DNA of 64,000 nucleotides, from assembly GCF_026262505.1 (NCBI RefSeq), contig NC_067206.1, forward strand, positions 16,822,641 through 16,886,640. Reading direction: 5' to 3'. Under the pieces are notes generated by a model. It was not told where the DNA came from. It did not search any database and saw nothing but the letters and a program-made list of their open reading frames with translations. The DNA comes from Trichomonas vaginalis G3 (lineage: Eukaryota; Parabasalia; Trichomonadida; Trichomonadidae). A program made the position numbers and the translations under genes. Positions 25,491 through 35,210 of the stretch are shown piece after piece; positions within the stretch are counted from its first letter, which is position 1; each line of letters begins with the position of its first letter.

Positions 25491-28453
25491 TTATATGTCA
25501 TAATAGAACCCACGTGGACCAAGCTTTACTTTCTTCCTGACTGAGTTTTTAACTCTTCTTTTTCCTTCATTGCCCTCTGCTTGAAGTTGTTGCATCTTTG
25601 CCTCATGTTCATCTAGTATGTTGCAAATTTTCCATGCCCTTTTTGCCTTTGGGCTCTGGTCGCCCATCTCAGGTAACCTATATCCTAGAAAGATTTTGTC
25701 ATAGTTTGTATTTGAGTCTTCCTTTATTGTTTGCATGACTCTTTCCTGAGTTTCAGGTTCAAGCTCTTCAAACAGTGCCTGTCCATATGGAATAAGCTCG
25801 TTTCCAAATATATGTTTTTGTAGCCATTCTGGTTTTCTTTCCATGTTACCAACAATATCTTTTGTGAATGGGAAAGCTTTTACCCAATCTTTCAGTCTTG
25901 CGTCGTTTATTTCTGTAGTTGGTTTTATTTTGTCAAGGAACATGTTTTTCAATACTAACATTTCATTTGGTACTGTCCATTTGAGTTTTCTTAAATATTC
26001 ATCCCTTCTCGGTTCATTGTCTGCAAAGTAAGTTTTTATGACATTTTGTAAACTTTCGTTTGCAAGGTCATGTACAATAGGTTCTCTTCCTTCTCTCTCC
26101 CTAACTTTCTTTCTAAACTCTTCACCAAATATACCATCTTTATGGTTCTGTGTAGTTCTTTGAGATAAATGTTCTAGAACGTCAGGTGTTATATTTCCAT
26201 CAGCCATGTTCATTTCATACTGGTTCAAAATATCTGCATCTTTCATATCTTTCAATGGCATTAAAGCCGCGCTGAAAATACCAGCTATATCTGGTTCACC
26301 ATTGACTTCCATTGCGTCTACAACTTCTTGGAATTGAGGTTGTAAGTTTATGAACCACCTATCCGGGTTAGCTTTATGACCCCATCTCATTGTAGTTCCA
26401 TCGTCTGCAGAAACAAAAGTAGGTTTGTTTCCATCTTGGCTAGGTTCTGAATGAACTTTAAACAATGTTTCATTTCTATATGTTTTCTTGAAATTTAACC
26501 TTTTATCTTCACCGAGTTCATCCGAAGATTGAACGTTAAATGCTCGTAAGTAAAAAGGGTTGTTGTATTTGTGTACATTTTTTTTCAGTTCTTCCATTCT
26601 ATGCTGAATATTTTCATCTGGTGTTGGAGTCTTTTGTATGTCGGCAAACATTTTTCGATATTCTTCTACTATGTCAGCCGAATCTTTCTTAGACTCTTGG
26701 AAAGATTCCATATTCACCTCATGCTCTTGTTGAGGGTCAAGATTTTTCGGCTGTTCCAAATCTTCATCTAGTTCTGTGAAGTTAGTTTCCAAAGGAGTGA
26801 CTTGTTCGTTTCCTTCAGGCTCTTCTAGCTGTTGTTGCTGAACTATTTCTTCCATGTCTGGTTGTATCTGAACTAGTTCTTCCTGTGGAGTTTCTTGTAC
26901 CTCATCTGCTGGCATTTCATATATTCCGAGACCGTTTTTAACAATTTCCCTATCTACGTCATCCGCATTCATAAGCTTTTGTTCTTTCGTTCCGTCTCCT
27001 TTTTTTACGCGTTTCATGACGAAAGTTGAATTGTCATTTAGCTCTGACATCAAATATCTCGGAGTAAATTCATCCATGTCATTTGGATGATATGCTATTA
27101 AATCATATCCCTTAGCGAGCTTGTATTTTCCAGGTTTGAGATTATATCCGTTTTGGTGCTGAGCCATAAAGCTAAATAGGTTCGGGTCAGTATTTCCATC
27201 CTTGAACTTTCCAATAGCTTCTTTATATCTGTCACTAAAGTCAATAGTATCTGGGAAACCACACTCTTCTTTAAGCATTTTTAAGAATTCTTGGTTTCCT
27301 TGTTCTCTACTTCTTTTATGTCCTTGCTCTGTTTGTGGTTGTTGTGCTGGTTGTGGAGGTGGTTGCTGTGCTGGTTGTTGTTGTTGTTGTGCTGGTTGTG
27401 GAGGTGGTTGTTGTGTTGGATTTTGAACTGTTGGTTGTTGTGTTGGTTTTGGTGCATGCCTGTGTCTATGTCCATGTGACGATGTAAATGTTTTAGGTAG
27501 TCCTGGTGCAGGTGCTTCTCTTGGAGGGTTTGGTGGTATATAAGTTCCACCAGCTGGCACATATGTTCCATCTGCAGCATAGTGTCCTACCTGACTTTTC
27601 GTTTTTAAGAAAGCATTTACTAGGTCTGTTTTGGTCTGTTGTAACTCTTTTTCTTGACTTTTCACAACAGTTGCTCTAACGGCGTCATAGGCACTTTGAA
27701 CTGCCTGTCTCGTTGCTGCATCTGTTATTTTCGTCATATTTTGTGCTACTTCTCTTAACTCTTTGTCGAAACCTTCAGACTTCAGTTTCTTTCCAGATGA
27801 GAAGTCGTTCACTTGTTTCACCTTACTATGAAGAGCTTCGAAGGCGTTCTTAAAGTCAGCATTCATTAAAGCTTCATTTGAACTGTCTTCATCCGCTTGT
27901 ATTTTTGTCCTTATTGACCCTATAAGTTGGGCTGCTTTAGCGTTGGCTTGGGCATCTAACCAGTCATTGTTAGCTTTTATATATTCTGCGCTTTTCATTG
28001 CCTTTTGCATAGCCGCGTCGTTATTTTTACTTTCTTGTGCTAAGTTTTCATACTGTACGGTTTGGTTTTGCAACTGTAAAAGTTTTTCTGCCTTTACATT
28101 TGCTTCAACTTCTTTTTTATACTCATCGCTATCCATATATGTCTTCAGGGCTTTTTGTTTTATCTCTTCATCTTTCAGTACTTTATATCGAGTAGTATGG
28201 TTTTTCAAATTTATGACATCTTGTTCCATTTTTGCTACTTCTGCTGCTTTTTCTGACACTTTTTTCGCATATTCCTCTGTACTTAGTTCTTTCAGTTGTT
28301 CTTCTTTCTTCTTTTTCTCTACGTTTAACTCATTGAGTTTCTTTGTGTGTCTGTCATATTCTAGTTTCTTTCGTTTTCACTTATTTGTTTCTGTATGTCT
28401 ATGTTTGACTTTTTGACATCTGTTATTTGATTTTTGAGTGAACTCAAATTCAT
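25491..28453 (-). pseudogene. Very large coiled-coil, Pro/Gln-rich element protein
   Basis: The main open part is 922 aa (25491-28259); by overlap (ATGA) with the upstream gene it may have begun at 28453, so this copy probably has about one break. The N-terminal third is a long coiled coil with repeated KAEKLLQLQNQTVQYENLAQ-type heptads. Next is a compositionally extreme (QQPPPQPAQ)n linker near 27300-27480, then an acidic Gln/Glu segment, and a C-terminal 350-residue domain (MRWGHKANPDRWFINLQPQF, EHLSQRTTQNHKDGIFGEEF). It is the largest gene of the element and ends 33 bp before the capsid gene start. A scaffold, tape-measure-like or internal virion protein is a reasonable guess; no family recognised. 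Confidence 0.6.
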
Positions 28454-28710
28454 TTGACTTTGAGGTTATATGCTGTTCCGTCTGCAGCTCCACCATAGCC
28501 TGCCATTTTCGCTAAAAGTGCCGCTCTTAAACCTCCACTCTGTGCACCAATGACTCGGTTTAAAAGCATAGGATTGCTTGACATTTGTTGCAACATAGTG
28601 GGGTCATTCAGCATTTGTTGTTGCAACTGTTGTTGTGGTGTCAGTCTTACTATTGGATGTTTCAATGCTCTCTTCCTCTTACGTATATTCTTACGTAGCT
28701 TACGTGGCAT
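28450..28710 (-). CDS. 86-aa basic core-like protein
   Basis: Starts MPRKLRKNIRKRKRALKHPI, strongly basic, followed by LTPQQQLQQQMLNDPTMLQQ and a Gly/Ala-rich C-terminus. The basic head resembles DNA-condensing core proteins of adenovirus-like viruses, by character only. Its stop overlaps the next gene's start as ATGA, an arrangement expected with coupled translation or a shared transcript. Leader TTTTTAACTTCACTTAAA is of the structural class. Confidence 0.6.
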   Translation of the reverse strand: MPRKLRKNIRKRKRALKHPIVRLTPQQQLQQQMLNDPTMLQQMSSNPMLLNRVIGAQSGGLRAALLAKMAGYGGAADGTAYNLKVK

Positions 28711-28729
28711 TTTAAGTGAAGTTAAAAAG

Positions 28730-29640
28730 CGGCTTTTGACAGATGTTTGTATGACACTTCTTCGTAAAGACTTTGTTGAGACTTCTTCGTAAATGAGTGT
28801 AAATGACCCAAAAATATAATTTAGGGTAGAAGGGTATATCTACCCCGTTTTCTACCCTCTTTTCTACCCTCTTGAATTTTCATGAATTTCTTCGTAAAGA
28901 CTTTGTCAAGACTTCTTCGTAAAGACTTTGTTAAGACTTCTTCGTAAAGACTTTGTTGAGACTTCTTCGTAAAGACTTTGTAAAGAAAGTTCATGAAAAT
29001 TCAAGAGGGTAGAAAAGAGGTAGAAAAGAGGGTAGATATACCCTTCTACCCTAAAATATATTTTGGGTCATTTACGCTCATTGTCTATGTTTTGTTGAAC
29101 TTCTTCATCTAATTTCTCATGAACTTTCTTGTCTATGTTTTGTAAAGACTTTGTCAAGACTTCTTCGTAAAGACTTTCTTGTCTATGTTTTGTAAAGTTC
29201 TTCGTAAAGACTTTGTAAAGACTTTGTCAAGACTTCTTCGTAAATGTTTTGTCAAGACTTCTTCGTAAAGACTTTGTTGAGACTTCTTCGTAAAGACTTT
29301 GTAAAGAAAGTTCATGAAAATTCAAGAGGGTAGAAAAGAGGGTAGAAAAGAGGGTAGATATACCCTTCTACCCTAAAATATATTTTTGGGTCATTTACGC
29401 TCATTGTCTATGTTTTGTTGAGACTTCTTCATCTAATTTCTCATGAACTTTCTTGTCTATGTTTTGTAAAGACTTTGTCAAGACTTCTTCGTAAAGACTT
29501 TCTTGTCTATGTTTTGTAAAGTTCTTCGTAAAGACTTTGTAAAGACTTTGTAAAGACTTTGTAAAGACTTCTTTGTAAATGTTTTGTCAAGACTTCTTCG
29601 TAAAGACTTTGTTGAGACTTCTTCGTAAAGACTTTGTTGA
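28730..29640. repeat. Right subterminal repeat block of element 2
   Basis: About 900 bp without genes. It holds dozens of short units (GACTTCTTCGTAAAGACTTT, with TTTGTTGA, TTTGTCAA and TTTGTAAA variants) and three palindromic modules (about 28821-28876, 29007-29055, 29327-29383) with core GGGTAGATATACCC. A segment of about 320 bp is itself repeated (29000-29300 and 29320-29620). This asymmetry with the short left block may reflect an origin or packaging signal at one end. Confidence 0.85.
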
Positions 29641-29705
29641 GACTTCATTTATACTCATTCATCCTCAGGGCTAGAAGGCACGAAGTGCCTGGAAGCCCCA
29701 CTACC
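29641..29705 (-). repeat. Right terminal inverted repeat of element 2
   Basis: Inverted match to 6203-6266 over about 64 bp with few differences, including the hairpin AGGCACGAAGTGCCT. It is followed by 26 T's (29706-29731), mirroring the poly-A before the left terminus. Confidence 0.9.
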
Positions 29706-30770
29706 TTTTTTTTTTTTTTTTTTTTTTTTTTATTTTTGCTATTTTGATTAAAATTTGTTAATCAAATTAATAAATTTTTTCTAAATATCTTAAATATCTG
29801 GATCACTCACATATACAATGAATTGAACGATAAAAATAATACAAACTCAACTAAGTTTCCTGTCTTTCAACTAAAAAAAATTATGCAAATTAAATTAAAT
29901 TGTTTATTCAAATATAAAACAAAGATGAAGTAATTACAGTTATCATAAACTTTATGAATAACTCTGTAATTGGTTCAGATTTTCGTAAAAATATTTTTAT
30001 TAATATCGATAAGAATACGTTTACCTACTATCACAACATATCGATAAACAAGAGTAGAGTGATTTTTATCATCGAAACTTTTTAAAAGCTGTAAGCTGGA
30101 AGGAAAAATCTTGTTTTTTCTGAGTTAGTTGTAGAACTATTGATGCACGAGTTATCATTGTGATGTAGAAGGATGTCAATGTACTGACTGAAGGATATGA
30201 AGTGAATTGAATTTCATTGCATTTCAATTTGATCAAAATTTGTTGAAATGATATGAATGTGTCAACATCTGTATCACTCTCTTTCACTCCTTCCCTATTT
30301 TTTCGAGAACGAAGCTAGCTCAGGAAGGAGTGACACTTTTGATGCCCTAAACGTACATACTCTCAAATTTATCGAAAAAAATTATACCACCTAAACTAGT
30401 ATATTCTTATTTTAAATATGATATTATCCTTAGAATCCACACTAGAATATATTTAAATCAACTTTTAAAAAAGTTCGAATCCTGCGCGTCTCACTTTTTA
30501 AATTTTCCAAAAGGAAAATTATATTCTCCTAAAATGAAAACAATTTTCCGAATTGACATCCTTATAACAACAAATGAATATTCATATAATCTTTTAACTT
30601 CCAGAAAATCTTCCAAAAATGAATTTTTTCTCTTCCAAATTTATGCTGTGCTTCCAAATTTGCAACCCTATTATAATATAATTTAATTTTCTCATTCTTC
30701 TTTAAACTAGTTTTTTTTTGTATAAAATTTTTTGGTGTAAACTTTAAAATCTTGTCACTTTTATATTGAG
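29706..30770. other. Poly-T tract and AT-rich flank
   Basis: After the poly-T tract the sequence is AT-rich host DNA. I see no gene. A 72-codon minus-strand ORF near 30069-30287 has no coding character. The initiator-like TCACTTTTA lies at 30755-30763, 14 nt before the next start codon. Confidence 0.5.
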
Positions 30771-32111
30771 ATGGGGAAAATTGATGCTAAAAGTATTCTT
30801 TTTGCTTGCTTTCTAGCCGGCGGTAAACTTCTTTATGACAAAGTATGTAAGTATCTCGAAGAGAATGAACACATAGATCACGGAATTATTCCAAAAAAAG
30901 AATCTTTAACGTACCTAGATAATCAAATAGCTACAACAGCTCAGCAGTACCAAGAATTTTCGATGTCACTACTCAATGACATTCTAAAATTCCCTCATTC
31001 GTTTGAAGAAAAACCTATTGATTTAGAAAAGAAATTTATGGATTACTTAAGGCAGACAATTATTAATAAAAACGCAGTTTTTAGCCCAGGAGATGTTAAA
31101 TATGACAAAAATAGGAATCTCGTATGGATGATTGCAAATCCAACAGATCCTGTACCCTTCAACGAACGAAAAGTCATATTCATGAATTCTTCAATTAAGA
31201 ATTACGAAAAAGGTAGTGCAAGAGATATGCAGGGTTTTGTTACTCAATTTATGACATCAAAAATTTTATTAGAAACAATAGAAGATGGATCATTAAATGG
31301 TGTCATTGTTGTATGCTCAGCAGCAATGGGTTACCATAGACCATACCATGTCTTCAGAAATACAAAACTTTTACCAGATTGTATCATAATTTGCGAACCT
31401 ACAGGCGATTCAACACAAGGACCTCTTGGAATATCTATTGGCCAGAAAGGATATTCTAAGATAGCTATATCTTTCAGCGGAGATGATGCTAAGTTGGAAG
31501 AACTTGAGAAATTAATTGCAAATGAGCTTCAAGCCACTCCAATGAGCGACGAAAACGATCCAATTGTTGGCCAAGGAAGTATTGGTATCGATAAGACTCC
31601 AAAAGATCAAGATGATAAAGATAAAGGAACAGTTTACGTTCGTCGCAATTTAGGTTTAGATGAAACATGGGAGAATGCATTAAATGAGGTCAAAAGTCTT
31701 CCTACCATCAAAGCCCATGATGAAGACACAAGTGTTGCTGTAACTCCAGTTGACAATGTTCCAGCATGGAAAACTCCAAGAGAAACAAGAGCCATTCTTG
31801 CTGCAACAGAATCATATAGAAGAGTTGTTTCCCCATGGGCTGCAACAACAACAGATACAGAAGAACTAAGAGTTCATCCTTTCTTCAAAGAAAGACAAGA
31901 GCCTGACAATTTATCGTCTTATCCAGTCAGAGAGGAAGTTCCCCCTGGATTTGAATGGGTAGAAGTTACAGAGGGTGTAACTCCCCCTACATTTGCTATT
32001 GGCGCAGGATTTTCAGACACAACAGATGAGACTGTACGCGGTGATCATGTACAGGCAACTGCTGCTGTTATGTCTAGATTCCCATCATTATTTGTCGAAG
32101 AATTTAAGTAA
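30771..32111 (+). CDS. M20-family peptidase-like protein, active site doubtful
   Basis: A 446-aa protein. DCIIICEPTGDSTQGPLGIS IGQKGYSKIAISFSG aligns by eye with the EPT...G.KG central motif of M20 hydrolases (acetylornithine deacetylase/YgeY type), and KGSARDMQGFVTQFMTSKIL with their GRGaxDMKGG motif, keeping the metal-bridging Asp. PPTFAIGAGFSDTTDETVRG DHV fits the C-terminal catalytic-domain segment. The expected first motif (HxDxV) and the EE pair are not evident (VIFMNSSIKNY and CSAAMGYHRPY occupy those places), so it may be a non-catalytic relative. An N-terminal hydrophobic stretch (SILFACFLAGGKLL) may be a core helix and is weak as an anchor. Confidence 0.55.
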   Translation: MGKIDAKSILFACFLAGGKLLYDKVCKYLEENEHIDHGIIPKKESLTYLDNQIATTAQQYQEFSMSLLNDILKFPHSFEEKPIDLEKKFMDYLRQTIINKNAVFSPGDVKYDKNRNLVWMIANPTDPVPFNERKVIFMNSSIKNYEKGSARDMQGFVTQFMTSKILLETIEDGSLNGVIVVCSAAMGYHRPYHVFRNTKLLPDCIIICEPTGDSTQGPLGISIGQKGYSKIAISFSGDDAKLEELEKLIANELQATPMSDENDPIVGQGSIGIDKTPKDQDDKDKGTVYVRRNLGLDETWENALNEVKSLPTIKAHDEDTSVAVTPVDNVPAWKTPRETRAILAATESYRRVVSPWAATTTDTEELRVHPFFKERQEPDNLSSYPVREEVPPGFEWVEVTEGVTPPTFAIGAGFSDTTDETVRGDHVQATAAVMSRFPSLFVEEFK

Positions 32112-35100
32112 TTTAAATTTCTATTCTAATTAACATGTTAATTTACCAGTAAATGTTATTAAGTCTTAATGTAAACATTTTTCTTTATTGAATTTATACA
32201 TTATCGATGGGGGTATACCAATTATTTTTATAAAGTACAAAAAAAAATTCCACGTCAGTAAAGGACGATAGACTTCGATTTTAGGCAGGACTTGTTTTAT
32301 TCTTGATTTGAATATACCGCTGATCAGAGCATAGTTTCGGTATTATTATATTGAGTGCATGCATCCTCTTATTAGTTATATATGTTATCGATAATCTGAT
32401 TATTGAAATCATCTAGTATGAGCAAGATGCAATCTTTATTTTGTGCTTTTTATGATGAGGATGCGTTTTATATGTTAATCTGTTTTATAATTCAAAAGAT
32501 GTCATGCAAACAACTGTGTAAATCATATAATATATTGAAATTTATTATTCTATAGCTGTACTTGTTCATATTATTTTGTAAAATATCAATTTTCTCTATG
32601 ATATTTTGAAAAAAAAATATGGTGTTAAAACGAATTTGAACTATGAAATGTATTGGTATAAGTGAAGAAAAATAGGACCTATGTGTTATAAGATTAAAAA
32701 AAAGTTCAAATTAAGAAATATAAATTTTTTATCCATAAATCTAATAGTAGAAAGTATAATGTGTTTGTAACAATCTTTCAAGTCTTTATTCCTCATCTGA
32801 GGTACAATACCTCAACAAGTACCTCAGATGAGGAACAAAGTCAACAATCAGATGTTGATTGTCGACAAAAGACATGAAAGATTGTTTGTAACAATCTTTC
32901 AAGTCTTTATTCCTCATCTGAGGTACAATACCTCAACAAGTACCTCAGATGAGGAACAAAGACTTCAATCAACATCTGATTGAAGAACAAAGACTTAAAA
33001 GACTCTTACGAAATGTCTTTTAAGTCTTAATTCCCCATCCGTGGTCCACTAACACAACCAATACCCCAGATGTAGTACATTTGAAATAATCTTAATCTGA
33101 TCATCCTCAAACAAATAAATTCCACTCATTAAACATAATTTGCTGATAATCTCACACTTTTCCATATTTGTTTAATGTTAAAAACTTAAAATTTTGTTAC
33201 ATTTTTCATATTTCATGACTCTTATAGGATAACTTATTTATATCACAGCATGATATTATTATAGATCACATATATAATTAAATTATGTTATATATACATG
33301 CTTAAACTAGAGTTTGGGCATCGTGAAACTTACATGATTCTTGAGAAATATCAATGACCGACCAGACTCTTAGCCACAGATATAGTCATAATATTCTCAA
33401 TCATTCTATACATAAGTCACACAATTTTGACGGATTCTCCAAAATTATATCTTCAATCAGAATCCATATCCTGCACAAGCGCATGAGATGCACCTCCAGG
33501 ATGAGTTAGAATTTTTGATGAATTTTATTCAGTGCTAAACTTATTATTTAAAAAAACTCAATGCAAACTATTCAATTTTTGGAGATGTAGGCAAGACGAT
33601 AGCATATTTAAGATCTAAGAAGAGACACTCGTTTATTGGGAGATTTCAAATGAATGATATTAGAGAATATTTCATAAATATGCAATTGAATGATTTTAAT
33701 TAAGGCTCCAGTCCCACCCTTTCAATTTTTAAAATTGAATATATCCGTCAATAAGAGTTTTCATGACTTATAATTAAAGATATTATATTAGTGTAATATA
33801 CGCTATAATATTATATTATGACGTAGGGTGTAGCATTGCTAGAACGTTATTTGTAAATTTCACTATTATCAACTTTGAACGACATAATTCGTCCTATAAA
33901 CAAAAGGACTCTGTCATGTTGTAGGATATTAGTATAGTATATTATTTATATTAGTAAACATGACTTTTACTTCTCCCTGATTGAGCTATTTTTTCAACAA
34001 AGAAAAATTAAAAAGTTACTTTTTGACAAAATCTAATAATAAGTGATCCATAATTTTATTATTAATAAACATGTTACTGCATATTCTTTAGATATATCTA
34101 AACATTGAATAGCATTAGCTTCTTTCGATTTTTATCAAAGTATATAAAATTACCACCTGAAAAAAAATGACATATTTTGACAAAGAAGAAAAAACTTTTA
34201 GTTCCGCTCTGTCACTTTGTTAGCATGCTAGTGATGTTTATTATTATGTCTTAGTTAAATTTTATATATAAATAAGGAATGAGGAATTAGATTCGCAATA
34301 CCATCACGAAAATAGCATTTTTAAAAGCTTTTAATTCTATATGAGATAAATAGATATGAAAAGTAAAATCTGATATGAATATAATTTAATATGAACTATT
34401 ATATTATAGTGGAGATTGTTTGTCAAAACGGTTTTTTGACAAGTAAGTATTCAATTTTTCAAAAATATATTCAAAAAATTGAATGATATCTCAACGTATA
34501 AGAAAAAATTTTTAGTTCCGCTCTGTCACTTTGTTAGAAAAATTATATAGTTTCTATCGACACTATCAGTATACCCAGCTGTGAAAGGTATATTGAGGAA
34601 TTAGGTTTGCAAGATTGTAATTTTTGATATTTTTTTCCAAATTGAGAGGATTTTTGACGATAGAGCTAGACTATTTTTGAACAACAATTTCATTACCTTA
34701 AGCATTATAAAAATATGAACAAATTTTATTAAGTAATAGTATAAGTTATAATTTATTAATTTCAAAAAGAAATGACCAAAAAATTCCTTTCCAATATGTT
34801 GAATCAAATCGATTTTATAAATAAAATTTAAACCTTAAACTTGATTTTTATAAAAGTGACATTTTTTAACTTTCAATAACTTAATCCCATGGTAAGAAGC
34901 TAATCCAATCATATAAAAATGTTAAAATTAACCACATGTTTATTCATTTATGATATCATTATGCTTCAAAATCTATAATTCTAAAATTCAAATTATCAAT
35001 TATCAAAAAATCTTTATTTGTCATATATCAAATAGAAAAGTTAACATAAATTATCTTTCAAACTATTATATCGTTAAATTAGAAAATTTCGAAATCAGAT

Positions 35101-35210
35101 ATTATTTAAATTTCTGACATGGTGGATGTATACACAATCTAATGGTATATTTTTGCTCCTCATTATCCACTCGTTCTAACTATATACAACAATCATGTGG
35201 GACTAGAGCC
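32112..35210. other. 3.1-kb AT-rich intergenic region
   Basis: No convincing gene. It contains the 121-bp hairpin tandem repeat (32762-33075) and two copies of TTTTAGTTCCGCTCTGTCAC followed by TTTGTTAG (about 34196-34225 and 34510-34540). Each of these copies is followed within about 60-80 bp by a related GAGGAATTAG segment, so about 110 bp is duplicated in direct orientation. Confidence 0.55.
32762..33075 (+). repeat. 121-bp tandem repeat with perfect hairpins
   Basis: Two good copies (32762 and 32883) and a degenerate third (from about 33003). Each good copy has a perfect 16-bp stem, TCCTCATCTGAGGTAC and its complement, around a 13-nt loop. A second, smaller stem-loop follows; it reads CAATCAGATGTTGATTG in copy 1 and the exact reverse complement CAATCAACATCTGATTG in copy 2. 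This flip with maintained pairing is unusual. Confidence 0.85.

Larger units (their letters stand above)
6203..29705 (+). mobile_element. Element 2: Polinton-like virus element, both termini present, no polB seen (fossil copy)
   Basis: This 23.5-kb element is bounded by matching inverted repeats (6203-6266 and 29641-29705). It carries about 24 genes, including integrase, major capsid candidate, penton-like protein, packaging ATPase and SF3-type helicase, the hallmark set of Polintons, PLVs and virophages. A protein-primed DNA polymerase B and an adenain-type protease, usual in canonical Mavericks, are not seen. Most genes are open and roughly half a dozen look broken. A possible 5-bp target duplication ATTTT flanks the poly-A and poly-T tracts (6158-6162, 29732-29736), but it is weak in such AT-rich sequence. 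Near-identity with element 1 suggests recent activity of the family. Confidence 0.87.
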
